In this document: positions 33,419-42,488 of the stretch, piece by piece
How positions within the stretch are numbered: position 1 is the first letter of the stretch
Layout of the letters: each line of letters begins with the position of its first letter
Origin: Bacillota bacterium
GTDB taxonomy: Bacteria; Bacillota; UBA4882; UBA8346
DNA: 64,000 nucleotides
Assembly (NCBI GenBank): GCA_023402395.1
Contig: JAEYGI010000040.1
Location: 992,001 to 1,056,000 of the forward strand
Reading direction: 5' to 3'
The notes under the pieces: model-generated
The model's input: the letters and a program-made list of their open reading frames with translations, nothing else
Told to the model about the DNA's origin: nothing
Databases searched by the model: none
Translations under genes and position numbers: made by a program

Positions 33419-34402
33419 CTACGATGGTTCACGACCAGTTACCCCAAAACACAATTGATAAATGCTTGTCAAAATAATTAATAAGATTGCCCCTAGCGGC
33501 ACCGCGAAAACTAACCCAAACAGCCCGAAAAGTTTTCCGCCGACTAAAATCAAATATACCACCAGCACCGGATGTAAGCCAAGACTTCCTCCGATAATAT
33601 TAGGTGCCAGAAACATTACTTCGATTTGATTCACTACTAAAAATAAGATGATTACGTAAACAGCCAACCATGGCGATTGTAAAAAAGCGAATATAACAGA
33701 TGGAACGGCACCGAGTAATGGGCCGAAATAAGGAATAAGATTAAAAAAAGCGGCAACCAATCCCAATAAAAAAGCGATGTCCAAGCCGAGAAAAGTTAAT
33801 CCCAATCCGATCAAAAGTCCCACAATGATCGTATCCAGCAATTGACCACGAATGTAAAGCCGTAGCACCATATCAATTTTAGTAAAAGTGTTGTTCCAGT
33901 GAGGTCCGAAATGGATCATGATCCAACGCTGAATATTCCCTTTCATTCTCGGATAATCGCGGCTGATATAATAAGCAAGCAACGGGACTAAAAGATAAAG
34001 AACGGATTGCGAAAAAAAGTTCACCAACCCTTGGGCGAACTTCAATATCAGGTTGCGGAGCATGATTTCACTGCGTGACATCAGTTGGGCCAAAAACGTT
34101 TTAATATTTACGGGCAGTTCCCAATACACCCTGCTGAAGCGGGTTTCGAATTTTTCAAACATCTCAGACAGCAGCGGCAATCGCTGCAATATGCCGGTCA
34201 AATCATGGATCATTTTAGGAATAATAATAACGGTGATCAGGATCCCCGCTAAAAATAAAATCAGATAAACGGTTAAAATCGCCCAGTCTCTAGGAGCGCC
34301 TTTTTTTTGGAAGAATTCAACCAACGGATTGATCGCGTAAGCCAGAAAAAACGCGAGAGCAAACAAACCGAGCACTGTACGGGAAAAATAGAGCAATAAC
34401 AA
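33419..34402 (-). CDS. AI-2E family (PerM/UPF0118) permease, N-terminus uncertain
   Basis: A protein of about 327 residues with seven to eight hydrophobic helices and the family's NPLVEFFQKKG, long amphipathic middle and C-terminal FFNLIPYFGPLLGAVPSVIFA and VFAVPLGAIL. The family exports small molecules; the substrate is unknown. The frame has no ATG or GTG upstream of TTG 34402, and TM1 clearly begins earlier (WFILLIIPLLLLL), behind an A9 tract at 34433-34441. A plausible start in another frame (GTG at 34494, MRFLNTEKK) joins only if the A tract changes length. A terminator for the upstream gene lies right before. Confidence 0.75.
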   Translation of the reverse strand: MLLLYFSRTVLGLFALAFFLAYAINPLVEFFQKKGAPRDWAILTVYLILFLAGILITVIIIPKMIHDLTGILQRLPLLSEMFEKFETRFSRVYWELPVNIKTFLAQLMSRSEIMLRNLILKFAQGLVNFFSQSVLYLLVPLLAYYISRDYPRMKGNIQRWIMIHFGPHWNNTFTKIDMVLRLYIRGQLLDTIIVGLLIGLGLTFLGLDIAFLLGLVAAFFNLIPYFGPLLGAVPSVIFAFLQSPWLAVYVIILFLVVNQIEVMFLAPNIIGGSLGLHPVLVVYLILVGGKLFGLFGLVFAVPLGAILLIILTSIYQLCFGVTGREPS

Positions 34403-34478
34403 TAAAAGCGGAATGATGAGAAGAATAAACCATTTTTTTTTGCTGAGAACCGTGGCGACAAACCTTCTTTCTTCTCTG

Positions 34479-34504
34479 TATTTAAAAAGCGCACTGTTGT
34501 GCGC
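34479..34504 (-). terminator. Rho-independent terminator of the small membrane protein gene
   Basis: GCGCAC (34489-34494) pairs with GTGCGC (34499-34504) around TGTT, followed by TTTTT on the minus strand. Confidence 0.7.
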
Positions 34505-34510
34505 TAAATT

Positions 34511-34753
34511 TCATGGAATCCGACGTGCCAGCCTCTGGCTGATCGCTTCTTTACCGTCTTTTAGTACTGAAGACCATTTCCGAGTGTTATCTTTAACCAA
34601 TTTGACAGTACCGCGGGTCTGTCGCTTCAGTTCATTTGATCGCATATTCTTGGCGCTGATCATCATTGCCGATTTCTTCCGCCAAAGCAACGCCAATCCA
34701 ACCGCCGCCCCGACTAAACTCCCGGTGACAATACCTCGAATGACTCGCTTCAT
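34511..34753 (-). CDS. Small single-pass membrane protein, YtxH-like
   Basis: An 80-residue basic protein with one N-terminal membrane helix (about residues 8-24, IVTGSLVGAAVGLALLW) and a Lys/Arg-rich amphipathic tail, like the small YtxH-type envelope or stress proteins of Bacillota. Start ATG 34753 behind GAGAGGTG. It follows mnmA by about 70 bases and ends at its own terminator. No function can be assigned. Confidence 0.65.
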   Translation of the reverse strand: MKRVIRGIVTGSLVGAAVGLALLWRKKSAMMISAKNMRSNELKRQTRGTVKLVKDNTRKWSSVLKDGKEAISQRLARRIP

Positions 34754-34820
34754 CTTTTTCACCTCTCTCCGCCGAGTTTATTTCTATTATTCCCGGTCTA
34801 AGAAAGGTTAAACCAACATT

Positions 34821-35906
34821 TTACCGATTGCTCTGAATGACTCCGCCTCCCAAAACTAGATCATCGTCATAGAAAACTACCGACTGCCCTGGGGTAACCG
34901 CTCGTTGAGGAGCTTGGAAACGAACTTCCACCTGGCCGGAGGCCATTGGCGCAACGATAGCCCGAGCCGGTTTGGCTGAATAGCGGATTTTGGCTTCCAC
35001 CGGCATCTCGCGGGTGAGATCATCAAAAACGATCCAGTTCAAATCGGAAGCCACCAGTCGTTCGGAGAAGACCTCTTCCTTTCCGCCAACAACTACTTCC
35101 CGGGTTTCGGGACGAATCTCGGTGACATACAGCGGCACACTCGCCGCGATCCCCAGCCCTTTTCTCTGCCCAACCGTGAAGTTGATGATCCCGGAGTGTT
35201 CACCAAGAACTTTTCCATATTGATCAACAATCTTTCCGGGCTGGGCCGAGCCAGGACGATATTCATCAATGAAGCGCCGGTAATCCTGATCAGGCACGAA
35301 ACAGATCTCCTGGCTATCTGGCTTGTCCGCCACGCGCAGATCCAATTCCGCCGCTTTCCGGCGAATTTCGGACTTCGAGTAGTCCCCTAAGGGAAACAAG
35401 CTGAATTCAAGCTGTTTTTGAGTCAAGCCATACAAAACATAACTCTGGTCCTTGGTCGGATCGCAAGCCTTCTTCAATAGCCAACGGCCTGTTTGTGAGT
35501 CCCGTTCCCTGCGCACATAATGACCGGTAGCCACATAATCGCCATCCATCGCCTTGGCCTTGTCCAGCAAATTGCTGAACTTCAATTCGTGATTACATAC
35601 GACGCAGGGATTGGGAGTCCGCCCCGCGATATATTCCTCAATAAAGTAATCAATTACCTTCTCGCGGAACGGAGCCTGAAAGTTGACCACATAATAGGGG
35701 ATGCCCAACTTTTGAGCAACCGATCTGGCGTCTTCCACAGCGCCGAGCGAGCAGCAACCGCCCTCCGTCTGAGCGTCATAGGGAAGGTCCGAAGGCCAAA
35801 TCTGCATAGTTACCCCAATGACCTCAAAGCCCTGTTCAAGAAGGAGCGCGGCTGCCACCGAACTGTCGACTCCCCCGCTCATCGCCATAATCACTCGTTT
35901 GGTCAT
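34821..35906 (-). CDS. mnmA: tRNA-specific 2-thiouridylase
   Basis: A 361-residue enzyme that activates U34 of tRNA-Lys, -Glu and -Gln with ATP and inserts sulfur from IscS via a persulfide. SGGVDSS (10-16) is the PP-loop; Cys 101 (NPCVVC) and Cys 202 (QEICF) are the catalytic pair. Length is normal. It overlaps iscU by 4 bases (ATGA), so sulfur donor, scaffold and user are made from one transcript. Confidence 0.94.
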   Translation of the reverse strand: MTKRVIMAMSGGVDSSVAAALLLEQGFEVIGVTMQIWPSDLPYDAQTEGGCCSLGAVEDARSVAQKLGIPYYVVNFQAPFREKVIDYFIEEYIAGRTPNPCVVCNHELKFSNLLDKAKAMDGDYVATGHYVRRERDSQTGRWLLKKACDPTKDQSYVLYGLTQKQLEFSLFPLGDYSKSEIRRKAAELDLRVADKPDSQEICFVPDQDYRRFIDEYRPGSAQPGKIVDQYGKVLGEHSGIINFTVGQRKGLGIAASVPLYVTEIRPETREVVVGGKEEVFSERLVASDLNWIVFDDLTREMPVEAKIRYSAKPARAIVAPMASGQVEVRFQAPQRAVTPGQSVVFYDDDLVLGGGVIQSNR

Positions 35907-36274
35907 TTGACCACTTTATTTTGATAATCTTCAATAGCCCGGTGCAAGGCGTCAGCCGCCAGATTGGAACAGTGCATCTTTTGGGGGGGAAGGCCGTCCA
36001 AGGCTTCCGCTACCGCTTTGTTGGTTATTTCCAAGGCTTCTTCCAGCGTCTTTCCTTTGACCATCTCCGTAACCATGCTGCTGGTAGCAATGGCGGCACC
36101 GCATCCAAACGTTTTGAACTTGACATCGGAGATCCGATCATTGTCAACCTTCAAATAAATCCTCATAATATCGCCGCATACGGCGTTTCCAACTTCACCG
36201 ACTCCGTCCGCGTTAGCGATCTCTCCGACATTCCTCGGGTTTTGAAAATGATCCATTACTTTGTCCGTGTACAT
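35903..36274 (-). CDS. iscU: Fe-S cluster assembly scaffold IscU/NifU-like
   Basis: A 123-residue scaffold on which IscS-derived sulfur and iron form clusters. The three ligands are Cys 33 (AVCGD), Cys 58 (FGCGAA) and Cys 102 (MHCSNLA). It lacks the LPPVK motif of chaperone-bound IscU, so it is closer to the short NifU N-terminal type. Start ATG 36274 has AAAGGAG nine bases upstream and overlaps the iscS end. Confidence 0.93.
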   Translation of the reverse strand: MYTDKVMDHFQNPRNVGEIANADGVGEVGNAVCGDIMRIYLKVDNDRISDVKFKTFGCGAAIATSSMVTEMVKGKTLEEALEITNKAVAEALDGLPPQKMHCSNLAADALHRAIEDYQNKVVK

Positions 36275-37455
36275 GAGGCACACTCCTTTCGTTCCGCTTC
36301 ATAAAGGGGTGACATGGCCCGTAATTTGGTGACGATCTCCGGGAGAACCTCCAGCAAATAGTCGATATCTTCCTTAGCCGTCGCTTTACCGAGAGTTACT
36401 CTAAGTGACCCGTGGGCGATTTCATGACAGATACCCATGGCCAGTAAAACATGTGATGGTTCGAGCGATCCGGAAGTGCAAGCCGAGCCGCTGGACGCGG
36501 CAATCCCTTTTAAATCCAGATTGAGCAATAGGGATTCACCTTCCACGAACTCAAAGCTAAAATTAGCGTTACCAGGCAAGCGCTGTGACCGATGTCCGTT
36601 CAGCCGCACATGATCAAACCGGTCCAATACGCTATCCATGAGGTAATCCCGCAATTGGGTGATGCGCGCGCTACTCTCGGCCAGGTGTTCGTTGGCAAGC
36701 TGCAGCGCTTTGGCCATTCCGACGATTCCCGCGATATTTTCGGTACCGGCGCGCCGGTTGCGCTCCTGACCACCCCCATGAATTAACGGGGTAAGGCGAA
36801 TCCCTTTTCTTACATAAAGAGCGCCGGTACCTTTCGGCCCATAAAACTTATGAGCCGCCATGGAAAGAAGATCAACCGAGAGATCCCTTACATTGACCGG
36901 AATCGTTCCCACCGTTTGAACGGCATCGGTATGAAACAAAATCTTTCGTTCCCGCAGAATCTTCCCAATCTCCGCAATCGGTTGGATTGTTCCGACTTCA
37001 TTGTTGGCGTGCATGATAGTGACCAAAATGGTTTTATCGGTAATCGCCTTCACAACATCGTCCGGATTGACCAGACCACTGGCGTCCACCGGAAGGTAAG
37101 TCACCTCAAACCCCTGTTTCTCCAATGCCTTGCAAGTATCGAACACCGCATGGTGTTCAATGGCCGAGGTGATAATATGATTCCCTTTCTCGCGGTAGCT
37201 TTGGGCGATCCCCTTAATGGCAAAATTATCGCTTTCCGAGCCGCAGCCGGTAAAGATGATCTCCGCCGGTTCCGAGGCTCCGATCTCCCTGGCGATAATC
37301 TCTCTGGCTTGATCTAGCGCTTTCCGGGTGTCCCGTCCAAACGAATGGATACTGGAAGGATTCCCAAACGATTCGGTGAAATAAGGCACCATCGCCTCCA
37401 GTACCTTAGGATCGACCGGGGTGGTCGCCGCATGATCAAGATAAACCCGCTTCAT
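36256..37455 (-). CDS. iscS: Cysteine desulfurase (NifS/IscS)
   Basis: A 399-residue PLP enzyme that takes sulfur from cysteine as a persulfide. The PLP Lys 203 lies in AAHKFYGPKG and the catalytic Cys 326 in SSGSACTSGS, of the long-loop group I type. N-terminal YLDHAATTPVD is classic. Start ATG 37455 behind AGGAGA. It sits between the Rrf2 regulator and iscU; a second Cys pair (ECASC) ends the protein. Confidence 0.94.
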   Translation of the reverse strand: MKRVYLDHAATTPVDPKVLEAMVPYFTESFGNPSSIHSFGRDTRKALDQAREIIAREIGASEPAEIIFTGCGSESDNFAIKGIAQSYREKGNHIITSAIEHHAVFDTCKALEKQGFEVTYLPVDASGLVNPDDVVKAITDKTILVTIMHANNEVGTIQPIAEIGKILRERKILFHTDAVQTVGTIPVNVRDLSVDLLSMAAHKFYGPKGTGALYVRKGIRLTPLIHGGGQERNRRAGTENIAGIVGMAKALQLANEHLAESSARITQLRDYLMDSVLDRFDHVRLNGHRSQRLPGNANFSFEFVEGESLLLNLDLKGIAASSGSACTSGSLEPSHVLLAMGICHEIAHGSLRVTLGKATAKEDIDYLLEVLPEIVTKLRAMSPLYEAERKECASCTRTK

Positions 37456-37481
37456 TACAACCATCTCCTGATTATGTTATA

Positions 37482-37940
37482 TTAAATGTAGTACATTTCT
37501 TGTGAACAGTTCAAATCATTCGCTATCTCGATCAAATCCGCCAGGCTGGTGGAGTCCAGCACCTCAATAATGCTGTCCCGCAGCCGTCTCCACAAGACCC
37601 GGGTCGCGCAGTGCCCCGAGTTGCGGCACTCATTTTCGTTGATATCCTCACTAACACACTCTACCGGGGCGATGGGGCCTTCCAATACCCGTAAGATTTC
37701 TCCAACCGAAATCTCCGAGGGGGCTCTGGACAGATAATAGCCACCGGATGCTCCGCGTACACTTATCACCAATCCCGCTTTTCGGAGGCTGGCGATTAAT
37801 TGTTCCAAATAAGCCTCGGAGATCCCTTGACGCTCGGCGATACTTTTCAAGGCCACTGGTTCGTCCTTGCCGTATAGGCCAAGATCCAGCATGGCCCGAA
37901 GGCCATATTGTCCGCGTGTCGATATCTTCACATTGCTCAT
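37482..37940 (-). CDS. Rrf2 family transcriptional regulator (IscR-like)
   Basis: A 152-residue winged-helix regulator (ISTRGQYGLRAMLDLGLY; recognition helix near ISEAYLEQLIASLRKAGL). Three Cys (95, 105, 111) lie in the region where IscR holds its Fe-S cluster, but with spacing C-x9-C-x5-C. CymR, which senses the cysteine synthase complex, lacks these, so Fe-S sensing is more likely. It leads the iscS-iscU-mnmA operon and probably represses it. Confidence 0.88.
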   Translation of the reverse strand: MSNVKISTRGQYGLRAMLDLGLYGKDEPVALKSIAERQGISEAYLEQLIASLRKAGLVISVRGASGGYYLSRAPSEISVGEILRVLEGPIAPVECVSEDINENECRNSGHCATRVLWRRLRDSIIEVLDSTSLADLIEIANDLNCSQEMYYI

Positions 37941-38002
37941 CCTATTCTAGACTTAAACAGTATACTTTAAATCCCTACTAAATTACTCTGATTTTTAAAT
38001 TG

Positions 38003-38031
38003 ATCCTACCATAACTTTTATAGTATGTCAA
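38003..38031 (-). promoter_or_regulatory. Sigma-A-type promoter of the rrf2-iscS-iscU-mnmA operon
   Basis: On the minus strand TTGACA (38031-38026), 17-base spacer, TAGGAT (38008-38003), about 60 bases before the regulator gene. Confidence 0.65.
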
Positions 38032-38132
38032 TTGATCGGAATATTAACAATAGATTTCGAAAAGCCCCATAATCAAGGCACTCTGATGGAGTTACGGTAA
38101 TTGTTTTCCAGCCTTTGAAGTCGCATAACACG

Positions 38133-39188
38133 CTACTGTAGATAGGTTTTAGCAATGTACGGCGAAGTCATGAGCGATAGCAACCCCCAATAATTGGGGA
38201 TAAACTGAAGCACCTGGCCGACCTTGAGCGTGGTCTCTTCCCCGGCCACCACCAGATAATCGCTGCTCCCCCCCAAGATTGTCAACCGGGAATCCAACGG
38301 TATGAGCCCCACCATTGAAGTATCCTGATGGCCGATATTCATTAATCCTTTAATTCCAGGCGCATCGGCCGGGAAATTCGGCAACCTGCCGAATGCATCC
38401 AATCCCAGCCCGGTTTGAGGGCAGGCCGGTTTATTTTGTACCTGAAGGACTTCTGCTTCGACAATGAACGCATCGTGGCATAGATCCGCCAGATATTGTC
38501 CATTCATGGTTTCCCGGCCAAGCAGAATGGCTTCTCCGATCCGAAGCTGATTAATACCGGCCGGAAGCCGGTTCTGATAAAGCAAGGGCAAACTGCTGGA
38601 ATTGCCCCCCGATACTATCTCAACCGGAAACTGAAACTCCGAACGCAAAAATTCAGCCTGGCAAACCAACTGTTCCAATTTGGCAACCGTGGGCGCGGCC
38701 CCCGCAAAACATGAAAAATTGGCGCCCAGAGCGGTTACTTTCAAGGTTGGAAATCTCCGGCACGCTTGCGCCAATGAAATAAGACCCGCTTCGTCGACCC
38801 CTTCCCGGAGATCTCCAAGATCGACCATGAGCATCACTTCATGAGGAAGCGCCAAGCGATGAAGCCCCTCCAATGTACTGATCTCCGCATTCAGGCTGAT
38901 CTGGGACGAGGTGACGGTCTCTTCGATGCGGCTGAGCTGAGGGAGGCGCAGCATCATCCGCCGGGTATTTGGAAAGGCCCGTCGAAAATTGCGTAAATTC
39001 TCCAGGCGCGAGTCGCCGATCTCTTGGGCGCCGACTTCGACCAGGCTGCGGGCGATCTTCAGATCTCCCGCGATTCCTTTTAAAACCACGGTGATTGCTA
39101 CCCCGGCTCGATCGGCCCGTTTTCTTAACCGCAGATAATTGGCGACAATCTTTTCAAGGTTAATAAGTAGACGCGGGGTGGATTTCAA
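38133..39188 (-). CDS. Alanine/ornithine racemase-like PLP protein (fold type III)
   Basis: A 351-residue protein of the alanine racemase N-terminal family, closest in outline to ornithine racemase-type proteins. VVLKGIAGD holds the PLP Lys near residue 37; VSGGNSSSL and RIGEAILLGRE follow as expected for the phosphate and cofactor region. The true substrate (ornithine, lysine, alanine or other) cannot be told. It starts at TTG 39188, overlapping the rarA stop by 4 bases, with AGGTGA upstream. Confidence 0.8.
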   Translation of the reverse strand: MKSTPRLLINLEKIVANYLRLRKRADRAGVAITVVLKGIAGDLKIARSLVEVGAQEIGDSRLENLRNFRRAFPNTRRMMLRLPQLSRIEETVTSSQISLNAEISTLEGLHRLALPHEVMLMVDLGDLREGVDEAGLISLAQACRRFPTLKVTALGANFSCFAGAAPTVAKLEQLVCQAEFLRSEFQFPVEIVSGGNSSSLPLLYQNRLPAGINQLRIGEAILLGRETMNGQYLADLCHDAFIVEAEVLQVQNKPACPQTGLGLDAFGRLPNFPADAPGIKGLMNIGHQDTSMVGLIPLDSRLTILGGSSDYLVVAGEETTLKVGQVLQFIPNYWGLLSLMTSPYIAKTYLQ

Positions 39189-40534
39189 GGTTCCGATTCA
39201 CCTTTTTGATAGCGTTCCGGTCTCAATCGCCGCAGATGGGCGGAGAGCTCTTTTTCGAACCCGTTTTGGGTCGGACGGTAAAATAATTGCAGCTGATGGG
39301 CGTCAGGGAAATATTCTTGCTCCACAAACCCACCAGGAAAATCATGAGGATATTTGTATCCTATTCCGTTTCCCAGCTTCCATGCATTCGAATGTGACGA
39401 ATCCCTCAAATGCGATGGAACCTCGAATGCCTGATTTTCATTTACACCGGCCATTGCCTCATTGATCGCCGCACAACTAGCATTGGACTTCGGAGCGGCT
39501 GCGATATAGATCGCCGCTTGAGCCATAGGAATCCTCGCTTCGGGCAGGCCGACCATTTCCACGGCCTGCGCAGCGGCGGTCGCAACCAGCAAAGCCATTG
39601 GATCGGCATTCCCGACATCCTCGGCAGCGTGAACCATCAAACGCCTGGCGATGAACTTTGGATCTTCGCCGGCACTCAGCATTCGCGCCAGATAATAGAC
39701 AGCGGCATCTGGGTCCGAACCGCGCATCGACTTGATAAACGCGGAAATGGTATCATAATGTGCCTGACCGTCCTTGTCATATACCAGCGGCCGCCGCTGA
39801 ACGCAGTCACTGATGATATCCAGAGTCAACTCGCGGATTCCGGACCGGGGGTCCGGCGGCGTGGTTAACGCGGCCAACTCAAGCGCGTTTAAGGCCACCC
39901 GGGCATCGCCGTTGGCGATATTGACCAGATGGCGCAGGGCGTCGGGGCTCAAGCGGACCCGGTAATCGGCGACGCCGCGTTCGGAATCAGATAATGCCGC
40001 CTGAATCACCCGTTCGATATCCGTTTCGGTTAACGGGTGGAACGCGAAGATCATACTTCTGGAGATCAGCGGCGAATTCACTTCATAGAGCGGATTCTCG
40101 GTGGTGGCTCCAACTAGCAGGACCGTCCCGTCTTCCACCGCGGGCAGCAGGGCATCCTGTTGAGAACGGTTGAAGCGATGTATTTCGTCAATAAATAAGA
40201 TCGTCTTATTTCCGAACAGATTATGCCGTTCTTTGGCCTCGGCGACTACCCTCCGAATGTCGGCAACCCCCGAGGTGACCGCATTCAAGGTTTCAAAGTG
40301 GGCTTTGGTGGTTTGGGCAATTACTCGGGCCAGCGAAGTTTTTCCCGTTCCTGGCGGGCCATAAAAGATCATCGATGTCAGACGGTCGGCTTCAATGGCT
40401 CTCCGCAGCAGCCGGCCTTCCCCCACGATTTCTTCTTGGCCGATGAACTCATCAAGCTGGCGCGGCCGCATTCTGGCCGCCAACGGCGCCTCCCGCTCAC
40501 GGGCCTCGGAGGAGTTCACTGAAAAAAGGTCCAT
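39185..40534 (-). CDS. rarA: Replication-associated recombination protein A (AAA ATPase)
   Basis: A 449-residue clamp-loader-like AAA+ protein that acts at stalled forks. MRPRQLDEFIGQEEIVG, Walker A GPPGTGKTS, Walker B ILFIDEIHRFN and sensor GATTENP are present, followed by the RarA C-terminal tetramer domain (SFIKSMRGSDPDAAVYYLARM). Start ATG 40534 behind GGGGGGAAG. Confidence 0.93.
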   Translation of the reverse strand: MDLFSVNSSEAREREAPLAARMRPRQLDEFIGQEEIVGEGRLLRRAIEADRLTSMIFYGPPGTGKTSLARVIAQTTKAHFETLNAVTSGVADIRRVVAEAKERHNLFGNKTILFIDEIHRFNRSQQDALLPAVEDGTVLLVGATTENPLYEVNSPLISRSMIFAFHPLTETDIERVIQAALSDSERGVADYRVRLSPDALRHLVNIANGDARVALNALELAALTTPPDPRSGIRELTLDIISDCVQRRPLVYDKDGQAHYDTISAFIKSMRGSDPDAAVYYLARMLSAGEDPKFIARRLMVHAAEDVGNADPMALLVATAAAQAVEMVGLPEARIPMAQAAIYIAAAPKSNASCAAINEAMAGVNENQAFEVPSHLRDSSHSNAWKLGNGIGYKYPHDFPGGFVEQEYFPDAHQLQLFYRPTQNGFEKELSAHLRRLRPERYQKGESEP

Positions 40535-40641
40535 GGTTTGTCTTCCCCCCGGTGATGGAAAATTGATTGGACTTTCACCTGGATTTATATTTTTTACTTT
40601 CCATATCAATTATCCTGCCGAATCCGGATAAAATTCCGCGC

Positions 40642-40668
40642 AAAAAAGAAAGCCGTCCGCGACGGCCT
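40642..40668 (-). terminator. Rho-independent terminator of the secreted-protein gene
   Basis: GCCGTC (40652-40657) pairs with GACGGC (40661-40666); the minus strand runs into TTTCTTTTTT. Confidence 0.8.
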
Positions 40669-41361
40669 TCACGATTGATTATCGGAATTGATCTTCAGGG
40701 CCTCGACGTTCCCGTCGGGGCTCACTACGAAACGCCAGATTTTCGAACTGTACCTATCCCTATACTCTACCTGCCAATGATCATAGTTATAATTTGCCCC
40801 GAGGAATTTACCCAGTTTAACCGCCTGATAGGCTGCCCAGGTTTCAGCGGCCCGCTTGGCTTTGGAGATCGTCGAAATTTCGCCGGAGATATTGATTCCA
40901 CCGCTTTGGAAGCGATCATAGGAATATTTCGCTGAAAATCCGACCACCTGCAAGGGAAGTTCAAAGTCGCCGTCCTTCAAACCGAGAGTCACCCGGTAAG
41001 GGCCGGAGATCTGATATTTTACAATGTTATCGGCGGGAAACGTCAAAATCACCGTCTTATGATCTGGCGACCATTGAAACGGAAGCGCTGTGGTCCCCAA
41101 GGAAACCCAGTTCCCGGACCTCATTCCTTCCAAATTGCCGGTAATTACGAAATCCCCTTCCCGGTACGCCTGAATATCCAAACGGAAGCTAATCTCATCG
41201 GCTTTCCCATCTCGGTCGGCATCAATCAGTTCAAAGGTTCCGGGGACCATCAGTTCCACCTGCTGATCGAGTACGATATCCGTGGGAGCGGCTCCGCTCG
41301 GAATCATCAGAAACACGGTAATGCCGAGGACAATTCCAATAAGCAACACTTTTTTGATCAA
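40669..41361 (-). CDS. Secreted protein of unknown family, PepSY-like C-terminus
   Basis: A 230-residue exported protein with a signal peptide (about 1-25). The middle starts with an Asp-rich loop FELIDADRDGKADEISF that looks like an EF-hand-type or dockerin-type calcium site. The C-terminal 60 residues (AKRAAETWAAYQAVKLG, then WQVEYRDRYSSKIWRFVVSPDGNV) resemble PepSY-like repeats. No function is assigned. The start is taken as TTG 41361 with GGAG eight bases upstream. Confidence 0.6.
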   Translation of the reverse strand: MIKKVLLIGIVLGITVFLMIPSGAAPTDIVLDQQVELMVPGTFELIDADRDGKADEISFRLDIQAYREGDFVITGNLEGMRSGNWVSLGTTALPFQWSPDHKTVILTFPADNIVKYQISGPYRVTLGLKDGDFELPLQVVGFSAKYSYDRFQSGGINISGEISTISKAKRAAETWAAYQAVKLGKFLGANYNYDHWQVEYRDRYSSKIWRFVVSPDGNVEALKINSDNQS

Positions 41362-41472
41362 AGAAATCACTCCGAATTTGGTTTAACGTTTCAGAGTGAT
41401 TTCGCGGTTTCCATTTGCAATCCTTTATGTAAAATGAACCACCGCTGGTTAGAAAGGGAAGCTTGCGACAAA

Positions 41473-41829
41473 CTACATGACTTCCATTCTCCCGAGCACT
41501 GAAACAACTTGCTGTTTTTCCAACGGTTTTAAGACGACATCCTGGGCTCCGGCCTTGAGGCCGTTGAGAATCTCAACTTTTGACGCTTCGGTGCTGCAGA
41601 TGATGATTTTTACACTGGGATTGATGCTCTTAAACCGGCGGATCGAATCAACCGCATCGCAATCCGGCATGAAAAGGTCTTTAATGACGACCTCCGGACG
41701 TTCACTGTCAAAAAGCGCGTTTGCTTCTTGACAGGTGCCGGCTTCAAATATCTGATAGCCGGTTTCACTTAAATATTCTTTGAGAACCGCCCGGACTAAG
41801 GGTGAATCATCGATGATTAAGATCTTCAT
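41473..41829 (-). CDS. Stand-alone CheY-like response regulator receiver
   Basis: A 118-residue receiver domain without an output domain. ILIIDDSPLVR gives the acidic pair, VVIKDLFMPD the phospho-acceptor Asp, and VLKPLEKQQ the conserved Lys. Start ATG 41829 behind GGGGGAGGGA. No kinase or chemotaxis gene is adjacent, so its partner must lie elsewhere; single-domain regulators act by protein contact. Confidence 0.88.
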   Translation of the reverse strand: MKILIIDDSPLVRAVLKEYLSETGYQIFEAGTCQEANALFDSERPEVVIKDLFMPDCDAVDSIRRFKSINPSVKIIICSTEASKVEILNGLKAGAQDVVLKPLEKQQVVSVLGRMEVM

Positions 41830-42009
41830 CCAATCCCTCCCCCTTAGAAGCATCGCCAGTCCGATATTAATTTCTATTTAAAATAATATTTTTCCTTTTT
41901 GTTCAAAAAGTATTTTTCCTCTACCTGTAAACTTTGATAGAGCCACCCCGTTATCTTCGCTGCATTTTCCGGATTTGCGCAACGTGCTCCACAGATGCGG
42001 CCGGGCCGT

Positions 42010-42351
42010 TTAATGAGTGATTTGGTCGCCGGAATGGACTTGATAGGACCAGTTTCTTCCCTGATTGTTGTCCCAGTTTTGAGCGCTGTCCCGGAAGCAG
42101 AAATTGAAACTGGACGGCTCATTGACTTGAACGGTGATCGACCAGGCTCCGTCCCTGCTCTTTTTCATCGGAATATCCATCACATTTTCCCAGTGTTCAT
42201 GGCCGTATCCGGCATGAAGAAAGATTTTGTCCGCCCCCGCTTCCGCCAATTGACCCTTATATTTGATCTTCACCTCATCGCCCTGGGTAATCGGAACCGG
42301 GTCCAAATAGATCCCATTAACGACTTCCTCCATCTTTTTCTTGGGAGACAT
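42010..42351 (-). CDS. Orphan CBM25/CBM53-type starch-binding domain protein
   Basis: A 113-residue protein that is nearly all one carbohydrate-binding module: ITQGDEVKIKYKGQLAEAGADKI, then LHAGYGHEHWENVMDIPM and FNFCFRDSAQNWDNNQGRNWSYQV match the CBM25/CBM53 beta-sandwich with its Trp/His ligands. There is no signal peptide and no catalytic domain, so it probably binds internal glycogen or a glycogen enzyme. Start ATG 42351 behind AAAGGAG. Confidence 0.75.
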   Translation of the reverse strand: MSPKKKMEEVVNGIYLDPVPITQGDEVKIKYKGQLAEAGADKIFLHAGYGHEHWENVMDIPMKKSRDGAWSITVQVNEPSSFNFCFRDSAQNWDNNQGRNWSYQVHSGDQITH

Positions 42352-42433
42352 CTCGGCCAACTCCTTTTCATGGTTTGTTCTTTACAATGGGTTATTATTT
42401 CCCGATGAGTTAAAGTTAACCCGAAACGGTCTC

Positions 42434-42471
42434 AAAAAAAATCGCCCGCCGCGAGAAAACCGCGGCGGGCG
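42434..42471 (-). terminator. Strong Rho-independent terminator of glnS
   Basis: CGCCCGCCGCG (42443-42453) pairs perfectly with 42461-42471 around a 7-base loop; the minus strand continues ATTTTTTTT. Confidence 0.9.
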
Positions 42472-42488
42472 AAAAAACCAGGTCTTTG

